Program-made: the position numbers and the translations under genes | Shown: positions 1-10,570 of the stretch, piece after piece | Layout of the letters: each line of letters opens with the position of its first letter | Position numbering within the stretch: the first letter of the stretch is position 1 | Origin: Cricetomys ansorgei | Taxonomy: Eukaryota; Chordata; Mammalia; Rodentia; Nesomyidae | DNA: 64,000 nucleotides | NCBI GenBank assembly: GCA_026225945.1 | Contig: JAMJFZ010004061.1 | Span: 22,494,001 to 22,558,000, forward strand | Direction: 5' to 3' | Notes under the pieces: model-generated | Seen by the model: the letters and a program-made list of their open reading frames with translations, nothing else | The model's database searches: none | Told to the model about the DNA's origin: nothing

Positions 1-649
1 CATTGAACACAGATGTCTACAACAGAGGTTTCCACTGAGAACAGAAAATTAAAGTGTAGCAGGGTCCAAAACACAACCTCCATTGCTTGAGGAGACATCC
101 AAGATCATAGACATGCAGCCTGGATAGGCTCTCCTTCTAGCTGAACCACTCTCTGTAACTTAACTTCTTTTATTTAAACACAGGGTGGAAAGAGTTCAAC
201 AGCCCGCTAAAGTTAAAATAAAATAATCATTTTAAATGGACCATTTGTCAGGTTTTTCGTGTTCCTAGTTTCAAAGACACATTTTTGAGCTATGCTTTTT
301 TCATCACTCCCAGTACTGTATCTGGCAGAAATCATCCCCAAACATCTTGAAACATACTTCCTTTGCTATTTTGCCATGGCTCTGGCCAAACCTTGGTTAT
401 TACAATAGCATCTTATCTCCCTCTTTTGCTCCTATGATGTATTCTTGTGAATACAGTCAGAGAGAGGCTATTAAAAATCCGAACATGGCTGTTCTATGTA
501 AGAAATTACTTCCTTCATCACTCAGAATAAAAACCAGACCTTGTTCTGAGTTAGGGATTCCACCATTGGCCTCAGCTAACACAGGTCCTGTCTCACCATC
601 TTCTCCATCGTCGCTGCTTCAGCCGCGCAGAAAGTCCTTCTCTTATACT
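1..649. other. Unique intronic sequence
   Basis: I see no recognisable gene or rodent repeat. An open frame at 347-730 shows no protein family signature and runs into an old L1 fragment, so I do not call it. Confidence 0.5.
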
Positions 650-1075
650 TTGGAACCTAACAACAGCACTCCCTCTATGCGGCCTTTGCACACGCCAACC
701 CCTCTACAGGTCTATTATCTGCATGAATAATGTACCTGCTTTTTTTCCACAGACCATGACACAAAGTCACCTGTTTATGTAAATAGAATCCTAAGTTACA
801 TCTTCGTGTACCTGGCCTATTCCACTTAGCATGAAGTCTTCAGGGTTTGTGCATGCTGAGTAATGGGTCAGAATTCACCTCTTTGTTAGGGCTCGATGAT
901 ATTCCTTTGTGTGTGTTCACTACACTTCATGTATTCTTTCATCTGCCAATGGATACTCAGGTTACTTCCAGGCCTGGGCTCCTCTGGGTACTGCGATAAT
1001 GACCACTGCTGTGCAAAAGACCTGCTTCAGTTCTTCGCTTTGATATTTTTGAAGAAGTGTCTCAAAATTAGTAGC
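650..1075 (-). mobile_element. Old L1 (L1M-type) fragment, antisense
   Basis: The plus strand matches the reverse complement of the conserved 3' region of mammalian L1. Diagnostic blocks are a 'CCTATTCCACTTAGCAT' segment, a diverged 'ATATTCC..TGTGTG' block and a 'TCATCTGCCAATGGATACTCAGGTT' type block. Divergence is high, so this is an old, dead copy. Confidence 0.75.
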
Positions 1076-1079
1076 TGAA

Positions 1080-2234
1080 TCATACAGTAAATTTGTGTGT
1101 GAGAAAAATGGTAATTTTTTTTTGTTGTTGTTGATTAAAGCCACTTGGTTACAGATAGTGAATTCAGTCTGTAGAACCAGAGAGCTCTCCTCTAACCAGA
1201 GAGACTTCACTACATATACACAGGATATGTTGCAATTTTCAAAAAAAAAAGTAACACTTGTAGTTATATGATTAATGGCACCTATTTCCTTTAAAAAATA
1301 CAACAAAGAATGGAGTGCCTAATGGGTAGTACTTGCAAGGAGCAGGTGTTTAAACCTACATGTTAATGATCATAATCATAAATGTGCCATGCTTTCCCCA
1401 GGATGCTGTTTGTCAATGATGAGAAGTCCATTCACAGAACCTATGTCTTCTACCTGCCATGTATTAGCTTCTGCTTTTAAGACATGAGCAAAACAAAAAC
1501 AAGCCTTGGTTTTGTGGTATTTACAATTACTTAAACAAGACAGACACATTTTGCATAAATTCTAGCAAACTACTACTTTCAAGTTAGTCTACATGGTAAA
1601 GGCAGCAAATACTCAAATTTTCTTAATGCAATAGGAGTTTGATACCCATTAAAATAGCAATTTTAATTTACAGTGTAAACAACCAATGTTGAGTGTCATT
1701 AAATTACTCCCTCCAAATTTCAAATCACACTCTAAGAAGTTCAGAACAACACTGGCAATATTCAGTTGCTCATCAAATGAACTAATTAGTCTAACTAATG
1801 AGCTTAAAGTTTAATTAAATAGTACATATTAAGTTCATTATCCTCATAACATTAATTTATATCTTAACGTGGAGGTTTGGGATTTTAAATAACGATATCC
1901 TTTCTATAATGTTTTATTTTCAACCTTAGGGTTTTCACGGTATGTGTGTCTTGTGGGAATCTGTTAGAGAAGTAAGCTTCATCTATGTAAGTCTTCCCAT
2001 TATTTTCAATGATAATTGGTATTGACTCCCTTCCGTTTCTTAGTCTTATTTATCAAGACAAAACCAAAGATATAAAATCACTCTTCTAGCTTTCATCACT
2101 GTCTGTCAACAAATGAAAGCTATATTTTTTACAAGTTCTTTATTTATTCAACTATTTTAACAGCATCTTCAGTTACTTTTGATGCTAATTTCTTAGTAAG
2201 CTGAGAGAAAATATTAAGTTCAATATCCTCCTCA
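1080..2234. other. Unique AT-rich intronic sequence
   Basis: No recognisable repeat or gene. There are several TAATTA/ATTAAA-rich stretches around 1640-1860, of the kind often seen in conserved noncoding DNA. No conservation data are available here. Confidence 0.4.
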
Positions 2235-2460
2235 AAGTACAAAATCAAACTTTAAATACTACACATGTATATAGACAATATAGTCACCTATAGTACACTG
2301 TGGGAACTGCTTCTAGGATTACTATGGGTACAATAGTCAGTAGATGCTCCAGACTCTTATATAAGATGTGTAACATTCGTGTATAACCTGTACACAGCTT
2401 CCTACGTACTTCCTACGAGCTGTAGATTGCTTCTAATACCTAATGCAATGTGAGTTTATG
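2235..2460 (+). mobile_element. Possible old DNA-transposon (MER-type) fragment
   Basis: The run around 2290-2460 resembles an ancient mammalian MER repeat. It has a 'TATATAAGATGTGTAACATT..GTATAACC' block followed by 'GTAGATTGCTTCTAATACCTAATGCAATGTGA'-like sequence. I am confident of the resemblance but not of the family name. Confidence 0.4.
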
Positions 2461-3387
2461 TGAACCACTGTCCCATTCTAATATTTAGGGCATGGTGGTG
2501 GGAAATGCAAATCTACAGGTTTAGTGGAGATGCAATGCTTTTCTCTATTATCTCTCATTCAAGGTTCATTAGATCATTGGAAACAGACTTCTTGGATACC
2601 CAAGGCCCACCTCTACTTGATAAGCAATTAAAGTCACAGTACAATTGTGAGCCGTTAAGTCTACCTCAAACTCTTAGGCTAGGATTTAGTTACTACATTT
2701 CTTAGAATTGCGTACACATGCATGCCTTTCCAATGCAATAAAGTGGATGTATTATTCCAATGATTTAGTATGACCGATACAAAAAAAAAATCAATCTTAA
2801 AAAATGGGTGTGAATAATGATTTCTAGAGACATCTAGCTTATCATCAAAGTCTTACCTTCACCTTTCATAGTTTGAAGTTTGCTGCCTGGAAGCAGGTAT
2901 ATAACTAGGAACAGTTTTCCTTTCATCCATTTCTTCCATTCATCACATGCACACAGTCAAATTCTCAATGGAATGTTTGTGTAATATAGGCCAACTACAC
3001 ACTATTTCCCCACACTTTCTCCTCTGTTGCAGTCCTGCTGATGCTAGGTAGTAACACTCGTGATGAGCAATTACAAAAAATAGCAACCCTTTATGACTAG
3101 GTTCCTGAATAGCTGTGTCAAGCAGAGCCCTTATATGACCTTGCTAGAGAATTCAGGTGAGTGAGTCACAAACTATTTTAAATACAATTTGGATTCATTT
3201 GCTCTTCAATCTACTGTTTATACCATGTACTACTATGAAGACTCATACCTTGTATCTGCAAGTGCCTATGCATAAGAAATAAGAATGATGTAGTCATAGG
3301 TAGATATTTGTTATAAGATATGGCAATCCTTTTCAATGTCCCCAAAAGAAATCTGATTAGTTCAAAACTGAATAAAAGAATTAAAAT
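2461..3387. other. Unique intronic sequence
   Basis: AT-rich DNA with no recognisable repeat, exon or RNA gene. Confidence 0.4.
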
Positions 3388-3525
3388 GCACTCTAGGCAT
3401 GGTATATAAACCTATAAACCCAGTACTTGGGAGATATAGCCAGGAAGATCACAGCTACAAACTTAGTGAATTCAAGGCCAGTCTTGGCTATATGAGTCAA
3501 CGTCTATTGAAACATACAGGAAGTG
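3388..3525 (+). mobile_element. Degenerate B1 SINE
   Basis: Diverged B1 landmarks occur in order: TAGGCATGGT, 'AACCCAGTACTTGGGAG', GAATTCAAGGCCAGTCTTGG, then a ragged 3' end. B1 is a 7SL RNA-derived rodent SINE. Confidence 0.75.
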
Positions 3526-4145
3526 AAATAGATACTGTGAAAATATAAAACTGAACTACATTGGTAGATGAGGAAATCAAACAGATGGATGATCCATGTT
3601 CAACTACAGAAGTTCTAAGTCAATCAAATAACTAGGTCTTACTACAGTATGAGTACATAAGTGCTCAGTCTTTAGTAAGTTGTTGCTACTACATTCTTGA
3701 GTAGAATAGTGGGGGTGAGTGTACTATAAACTTGTCCCAACTTGAGTTCTACACTTTTATGTTCCACAGCAGTTCTTGGAGCAAATATTTTATGGAGAAG
3801 TCTTTGGAAAATTCTCGCATAGGATGCCACAGTCTGGAATTTAATACTGTATATTAGTGATCTTTCTTCTCTCTGAAGGTCCCCTAAGTGTCTTTATTAG
3901 AATCCAGATAGTGGGCTGCAAATACTTTTGCTACATTGGTAAGCACTGTTAGGAAAACAACAAACTGTTAAAGGCATTGCAAAGCCATCCATGAGATTTG
4001 AATATGGACTATAGATAATAGAATTAGAGCAATTTATGTGTCTCAGTGTTTGATATGTTTGATATACAGTAGCGTTCTTTGGTTTGTGGTTAGAATGCAT
4101 GTAACTGAAGTGTTGGGAGGGGACATGATAACCTTGGCCTCTTTA

Positions 4146-4275
4146 AAAGACAGGGTCTTGCTATGTAGGATAAGCTGACCTGGAATTTGTTGGGTAGCCC
4201 AGGATGACCTTGAACTCTGCATTTCCCTACCTCTGCCTCTCAAGCACAGAGATTACAGGTGTGTGACACTGTGCC
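4146..4275 (-). mobile_element. B1 SINE, antisense
   Basis: Antisense B1 signature: GACAGGGTCTTGCTATGTAG, then CAGGATGACCTTGAACTCTG, CTCTGCCTCTCAAGCACAGA and GATTACAGGTGTGTGAC. Confidence 0.87.
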
Positions 4276-4559
4276 TTCCATATGTTTGACTGCTACACTC
4301 TTACATTACACAATAGTTATGTTAGGAAATAGACACAAATGTTTAAAAAGACAAATTAATTCCACCTTACTCTAAGATGGTCCTTAAACAGCCTGGTTAT
4401 GGCAAAAACACAGAGAGAGAAAATGGGAGGGAGACAGAATGAAGAAAAAGGCAGGGACAGGAACGGTAGGTGAGGATAAGCAAATGAGGTAACATATTGA
4501 TAACTAGGTAATCTTGGTGAAAACCTTCCTGCATTTCTCTCTTGTCCCTCATAACTTGT
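4276..4559. other. Unique intronic sequence
   Basis: Purine-rich GAGAGAGA/GGGAGGGAG run at about 4410-4480; otherwise nothing recognisable. Confidence 0.35.
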
Positions 4560-5080
4560 CTACAAAAGGGCAGAAAGACCATAAAATCCAGAGGATCAGG
4601 GAGCTTCCTGTGAGATTGTGTCTTCTAGGAATGTCATAGCTATACCCATAAAATGCCACCAAAATGACTCCCCAAACATGAGCATAAAAAATCATACCCA
4701 TATACAAGCTGGGACGGGATGGATAAAAGCCTATGAGGCCTCGACATTACATGAAGTACTATAGGCAACTGAGGGAGTCTGGAAATAGGAGAGGTAGTCT
4801 TCCCCAGGGAACAGCATACCACCAATTGGTTGTCAGGTGCCAAATGTGCAACCTGATAACATATATACAGGTAGCCATTAAATGAACTGAACAGGTTGTA
4901 TTTAGGAATATATATGTATATACAAGTACCTATATGCCTGCAATAAGAATTGGTACAAAAAGAGGCCATAAATCTGAAAGAGATTAGGGAAAGGTAAATG
5001 GTAGGGTTTTGAGTGACTAAAGGAAAGGGAGAGATATAATTAAATTATAATCTCAAAGACAAAAAAACTGAAAAAAAAGA
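4560..5080 (+). mobile_element. Rodent L1 (Lx-type) 3' untranslated end
   Basis: Lx-type 3' UTR landmarks are present: CCACCAATTGGTTGTC (about 4820), GAACTGAACAGGTTGTATTT followed by ATATATGTATATACA, and a terminal region ending ATAATCTCAAAGACAAAAAAA. The A-rich 3' tail at about 5060-5085 gives plus orientation. It is 5'-truncated like most L1 copies. Confidence 0.7.
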
Positions 5081-5084
5081 AAAA

Positions 5085-5699
5085 CAAAATGTTATTGTCT
5101 AGATTTCTCTTGCTGTTCAAGGTGAATGACTGAAAACTCAATAGCTACTGTTGAAGGAAACTACTAATATTTCAGTACCCGATCCAGCTCACTGGTACTC
5201 ACACTTACCACAGATGAGTGTTGTGAAGCTGCAGATGACAAGCTGTGACTTTCTCTATTGCCTTGACCCCAAAGTTCCAGGAACTGTTACAAAGCCAGGT
5301 GTGGTTGAGCCTACTCCATAGTTATCTTGAATGAGATAGTTTCTAGGCAAGGAAACCATTTTAGGCAAGAGTGTGAAGTGACAGACTGGAACAGAGAAAA
5401 TGCTGGTGTACACATCTGCATTGCTAGCTCATTCTTCCCTCCTGGGGGGTTCTCACCTTCTGAAATCATTAGCCTTTCTCTCCGCAGCTTAATTTTCCCA
5501 GTTTCTTCACATCCCAAATAAAAATCAAATGTCTATTGACACCACAGTTTGTAGCTATTATTTTTCTCCTTTCTTTGTCAGCAATCCAGGGTCAAAATGG
5601 TGTTTGGGGTCTTTGCTCCTTTTTCTTCCCCATACAACAGTCTGATTAGTGTTTCCATCCTCACCTCACTGGCACATGTGAACACAAACATACATTCAG
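5085..5699. other. Unique intronic sequence
   Basis: No repeat or gene recognised. Opposing open frames at 5311-5521 are mutual shadows without protein-like features. Confidence 0.4.
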
Positions 5700-6017
5700 A
5701 TGTTGGGGAGAAAGTTTGGCAGGTAAAGCACTTGCTTTGCAAACATGAGGACCTGAGTTCAGATTCCCAGTACTCAGATAAACCTATTAGCATCATGGCA
5801 CACACATGTAATCCCAGGGCTAGATTTAGACAGGTAGATCTCAGCAGTTGACTGACTAGTCAGACTAGCTAATTGCTAAGCTCCAGGTTCAGTGAGAATC
5901 TTTTTTTCAGGAAAATATGTTGGAGAGAAATCAAGGAAGCTACCCAACATTGATCTCTAGTCTCCATGTTCACACATACATACATAAGATACAGCTGCAA
6001 ATGTGTGCATGTGCATG
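5700..6017 (+). mobile_element. B4-family SINE
   Basis: Composite SINE with a tRNA/ID-like head (AAAGCACTTGCTTTGCAAACATGAGGACCTGAGTTCAGATTC in part), a B1-like middle (CATGGCACACACATGTAATCCCAG), the GCTCCAGGTTCAGTGAGA block and a 3' end running into (CA)n. This order is diagnostic for B4. Confidence 0.82.
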
Positions 6018-6031
6018 CACACACACACATA

Positions 6032-6075
<44 letters not shown>
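6018..6075. repeat. (CA)n microsatellite at B4 3' end
   Basis: Near-perfect CA dinucleotides with two CATACA interruptions. It has grown from the CA-rich B4 tail. Confidence 0.95.
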
Positions 6076-6077
<2 letters not shown>

Positions 6078-6079
6078 AA

Positions 6080-8051
6080 AACACACAATACCAATTAATA
6101 AAAAACAACCAGACAAATCAACCAAAGTATGGTGTTTTCTTGGCCTGAGTTAGCAACAACCTCACCTCTTTCATGTGGCTCATTTTACTATCTAAATGGC
6201 TTTACAATGTCTGAGAGCAGGTGGAGGTATCCTAATGACGACTGCTATCCATTCATTTTTCTTTCAGTGTGAAAATTCTGAACATATTAAATATTATGAT
6301 TATGATAGAGTCATGGAGATTTTTGGAAACTTCAGGAGGTTTCATTCACTGTGGTTGTCTCTAAAGTTAAGTGGAATTTCTTCTGGGTAATAAATGCTTC
6401 CACACCGGTTGAAGCTATCCTTATGAAGTTTCAAAGTAAAATGTATAATAGATTCTTGTTGAATTAATTCTTAAATGGAGCGATTAGACCTGCCTTCCCC
6501 AAATATAGGCTAGCCTTGAGCCATCTTAATGCACTACTTATTCTTAAGTTATTAAAAGGTAACTCTTACCAAATCAATAGAAGAGGCAATACCAAAGAGA
6601 GAACATTAAAACTGAAATTAGCATTGACTTGGAGGAGATATAAAAATAGCATGAGATCATGTTTTTCTTTAAAGCCCAGCAAAATTATTGGAGGTTACAG
6701 AAAAAGAAATGGGATGTTGAAAATGTAATTGGATTGGCAAGTGTCCTCCCTTACAAATGCCTCTTAGAGGAAATTACGAGTCTTCTGTAAATTGTGTAAA
6801 AGACATGCATGCTAACATGCATGCTAACCAACACAAATGAAGCCCACTTCATTGTCTAATTATGACTGACTCTTAGCTGGTAATTAAAAGACCAAATATT
6901 GCTTGTGATCAAGAACCAGGACTGCACCTCTTTGGGGATGGCACAAAAGAAGATGCAAATTGACTACACTTCTCCACATTTTCTGAAACACTATTCTCCT
7001 TAGGGCAGCTCACAAAGTCTTCCTATATTTTTTTTTGTGTGTGTGCCTACAAATGTCACAAAACCATGTCTTTAAGGACATCATAAAAAAAAAAAAAGTG
7101 TCACATGCCTACCTCTCTCCCTGGTGGAATGTGTGTTTCAGCCTTGTACAGGTTATCTGGTAAACTGAGCAGGTGACAAAAGGACTCTCATGTCAACATT
7201 TACTGCAAACTTATTGACAGACATCACATCATCACAAATGAATAAAATGCATAAATCATTCATCAGGTACCAGAGTGGCAAAGAATGGTGATGTGCCCTT
7301 CGTGCAATATTGTATAGGCTATGAAAATGCTTCTAGATGAGTAATTGCCTTACTTCTCTGAGACTGACTCTGTGTCTGAGACCTACTGATGAAAATGGTT
7401 GGTTACTCGGCCTCTTCAGAGGATGAAATAAGACCGAACACATGGCATTGTTAATTATTCGGGCAGACAGGGAATTCTGCATCCTTGCTAGTAGCAGCCT
7501 GTATTGTTCCCACCCTCCAGTTCACGGACTTTTAGCATTCTGGTTTTCCTGGCAATACAAACTAGGGGTATCTCTGTGTGAACCCCAGCCTCCGAGCTGT
7601 GTGTCAAAGAAATAATTATCCTCCCAAGGTCACAAAGCAGAATCTGTAATTTTAATATTGGATGCTGAGCATTACTGGAGAGTAACTGACCTTTAAGGAA
7701 GGTGCCTTCAAGAGCACCTGACACAGCCATGAAATGCTGAATCATTAACAATTTAGAGCAGAAAAGAACTTAACCAAGTTAGACAACTTGTATTAGCTCC
7801 TGTGACTGAAGCCATTAAGACCGTTTTGATGCAGTTCAGACCAAAATACTGAATGTGAAGAGAGAGAACCTGGAGACAAGTATTTCCAAGTATTTCTATT
7901 TCTATCTTAAAGTCCATTTAGAAATGTGCCAGTGTACCTATGTAGCTTGATTTTTGTCCCCACATAAATCCATTTTGATTATTCAACCAGTTTTTAACCC
8001 TCATTTCCTATTACAGGCATATGCTTACACACCATACACCACACAAACCCA
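6080..8051. other. Unique intronic sequence
   Basis: Largely repeat-free. The interval 6430-6940 is AT-rich with TAATTA/CTAATTATGA motifs and a tandem duplication of ACATGCATGCTA (about 6804-6829). There is a weak MIR-like trace near 7330-7440. No exon or RNA gene can be supported. Confidence 0.4.
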
Positions 8052-8056
8052 CACAA

Positions 8057-8109
<53 letters not shown>
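8052..8109. repeat. (CA)n(GA)n compound microsatellite
   Basis: A short CA run is followed by about 22 AG units (8066-8109) and then by imperfect CA/GACA sequence to about 8163. Confidence 0.95.
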
Positions 8110-8113
<4 letters not shown>

Positions 8114-8163
8114 GGCACAGGTATACAGAAAGACACAGACACAAAGATACGCAGACACACACC

Positions 8164-9499
8164 CCTTTTGAATGCTGATTTCCAGAATCTGAAGAACAAA
8201 AAAGGCCATGGGTTTTGTTGTTGCTCTTGTTTATTTTTTTTGATTTTGAGTATGGAACCCAAGGCATACTAACTCTATGTTATACTAAATACAAATATTC
8301 TCTATATAAACACTAAATATCCTATCACTAAGCACAATACCCAGTCCTTAGGAAGCTAATTCTTAAAACTTAAAATCTCATTCATTCCCTGGCCTTTTGA
8401 TTTTGTCTCTAACATATGCCTCTAAAAAAGCTGAGAGGGAATACATTAATGAGGGTTTAGAGTAGATTGGGATCCTGTAATGGGGGAGTGGTAAGAGCTG
8501 TAGTCAAATTCAGGAAGTGCTAACTTCCTCTCACTACTTTCAAAGAACAATGCTGTCCCCTCAAATTATCCCCATTCTTCAGGTCTCATAGCACATGTCT
8601 GCCAAGCACTTTGGTCAACTGTCATCACCTCTAATCTAAACCTTTCACTGCACAAATTAGGAAACTTGGTGGATTGCAGGCCATTTCATTGTCAGTGGGG
8701 TCACAGATCGTAATTCAAAGCCCCCAATTATCTTTATTCTGTTTATTTCAGCTGTTCATGTTGTATAAATGTCCCTTCCTTGAAAAAGATCTACAACTCA
8801 ATGTGATTCTTCATGTTCAAATGTGTCAGCCATCACATTGTATGATTGCTTCCATATTGGAATTAGACAGTCATCGGGAGTGGGCATCCTAAATTACTCT
8901 GGATACTATTAATCTGGATCCTATCATCATTAAACACTCTCATATGCTTTTTCCCCAGTAATTGCATTTCTTTTCTTTTGTACTTATAACTTTTCTTTCT
9001 TGCACATTTTGGGAAAGCACCTCGCTCTCATGTTTAGTTGATTACTCTTTGCCCCACATAAATGTTTTGCTGATTCCAAAGCGCAGTTTAATTTTGTCAA
9101 TAACTTTTATCTTTTCTCCCACTATGTCCTGGTGACCTCCCCTTAACTGGATATTCTTTGTCTCTGCCAGACCTGTCCTTAGGACAGTCTTTAGCCATGA
9201 ACAAGCTGAAGGAAATACCTTTCCCTACCATAATAACACTTTTTAATCTTCCTTTGATATATAATACATGATATTCATCCAGTTCATTATGATGATGTGT
9301 TTGGATCATATTTCATTGTATTTTCTCTAGACAACTTGAAGCCGCCATCACAGTGCAAGGAGCGTTGGCCTATTTAGGTGTAATGTAACATACATGGTCT
9401 AGTAAAGCAGGCACTGATTCAATGAGAGATCTCTTTCAGGTGGGCAAGATAATTTTTGTCTTTGATAATATAAAATATGAAATTCATAAAATATAGTGT
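8164..9499. other. Unique intronic sequence
   Basis: No gene. A T-rich stretch with a possible worn antisense ID fragment sits at about 8225-8265, too diverged to call. The rest is unrecognised. Confidence 0.35.
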
Positions 9500-9883
9500 G
9501 TGGTGGTTTAAATGAAAATGGTCCCCGTAGATCCATGTGTCTGGGTACTTGGCCCTTAGTTGATGGAGCTTTTAGGGTAGGACTGGGAAGTATGTCCTTG
9601 TTGGAGTAAGTTTGTCACTGTAGGTTGGCTTTGAGGTTTCAAAAGCCCACAGCAGGTCCAATTTCCCTCCTTCCTTCATCCCTTCCTCTCTGCCTACAGA
9701 TCATGATGCAGCTTTTAGCTACTGCTCCAGTGGCTACCTGCATGCCACCATGTTTCCTGCCATGATGATCAGGGACTAACTCTGAAACTCTAAGCAAGCC
9801 CCCAGTGATGTGCTTTTAATATTTTTAAAGAGTTTTCTTGGTCATGGCATTTCTTCACAGTAATAGAACATTGACTAAGACAC
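9500..9883 (+). mobile_element. Rodent LTR-type repeat (MaLR-like solo LTR)
   Basis: Recognisable rodent repeat beginning TGTGGTGGTTTAAATGA. It contains GGCTTTGAGGTTTCAAAAGC and CCATGATGATCAGGGACT, and ends TTCACAGTAATAGAACATTG then ACTAAGACA. TG...CA-like termini and an AT-rich polyadenylation-like region (about 9812-9830) suggest a solo LTR of the ERVL-MaLR type. The exact family is not asserted. It has no coding capacity. Confidence 0.65.
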
Positions 9884-9889
9884 TGTTTC

Positions 9890-10047
9890 CTACTTTGTAT
9901 GGCTACCTGAATCTTGTACCTTCTCTTGAATGCAGAGCTTTGTGTATAAGAACCGCATCTCTCAAGGGACAAAGTATCTTGACTCTCAATTTTTGACTCA
10001 TTTGTTTTGAGGCAGTTATAACTTCTCACATGTTTGTGAGAATGTTT
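9890..10047. other. Unique intronic sequence
   Basis: Nothing recognisable between the LTR and the AC/AT tract. Confidence 0.4.
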
Positions 10048-10088
10048 ACACACACACACAACACACACACACACATATATATATATAC
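10048..10088. repeat. (CA)n(TA)n microsatellite
   Basis: CA repeats with one slip (CACAACAC) pass into TATATA, followed by TA-rich sequence to about 10200. Confidence 0.9.
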
Positions 10089-10409
10089 ACATGTACTCAT
10101 GCATGTACACAGGTATATATATGCATATATAGATATATGTGTCCCTATAAGTGCACAAAATATTTATGTATTTTAATAAATATGTATGTGCCTGTACATA
10201 TGTGAGATTATCTGACTAGGAAGATAATAAGATTGAACAAGTCAAAGACAAAGAAATAAGCATTTCTTTTCTCAGTTTCTACCAACTGTCAGTTTTGCAA
10301 ACAGGCCGAAATTCAAACCTCAAAAGATGAAGCATACCCTGAAGAACTCCCAGCGAAGGGAGGATGCTTCTATTCTGATGGCACAGTACCAAAATACATT
10401 GTATACACA

Positions 10410-10570
10410 TATGAACACACACACACACTCATGCCAGTGTGTAAAGGGAGGTTAGAGAACAACTTGCAGGACTTGGTTTTCTTTTTCTACCACATTGATT
10501 CCAGGAAATCAAATTCATGTGAATAGGCTTGGTGGTTGGCACCTTAACCTGATGATCCATCATGTCTGCC
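10410..10570 (-). mobile_element. B3-type SINE, antisense
   Basis: Antisense B3 order: TGTGTAAAGGGAGGTTAGAG, ACAACTTGCAGGA, TACCACATTGATTCCAGG, AGGCTTGGTGGTTGGCACCT and then TGATGATCCATCATGTCTG. Its (CA)n tail lies at the left end. Confidence 0.8.

Noticed and set aside
347..730. 127-codon plus-strand open frame
   Set aside because: Its 3' part overlaps an antisense old L1 fragment and the rest has no protein-like features.
650..1075. Possible processed gene fragment
   Set aside because: Conserved blocks match the L1 3' region in antisense, so it is a transposon fossil and not a gene copy.
8011..8272. Open frames with Ser-Leu and Arg-Glu runs
   Set aside because: Translations of (GA)n/(CT)n microsatellite DNA.
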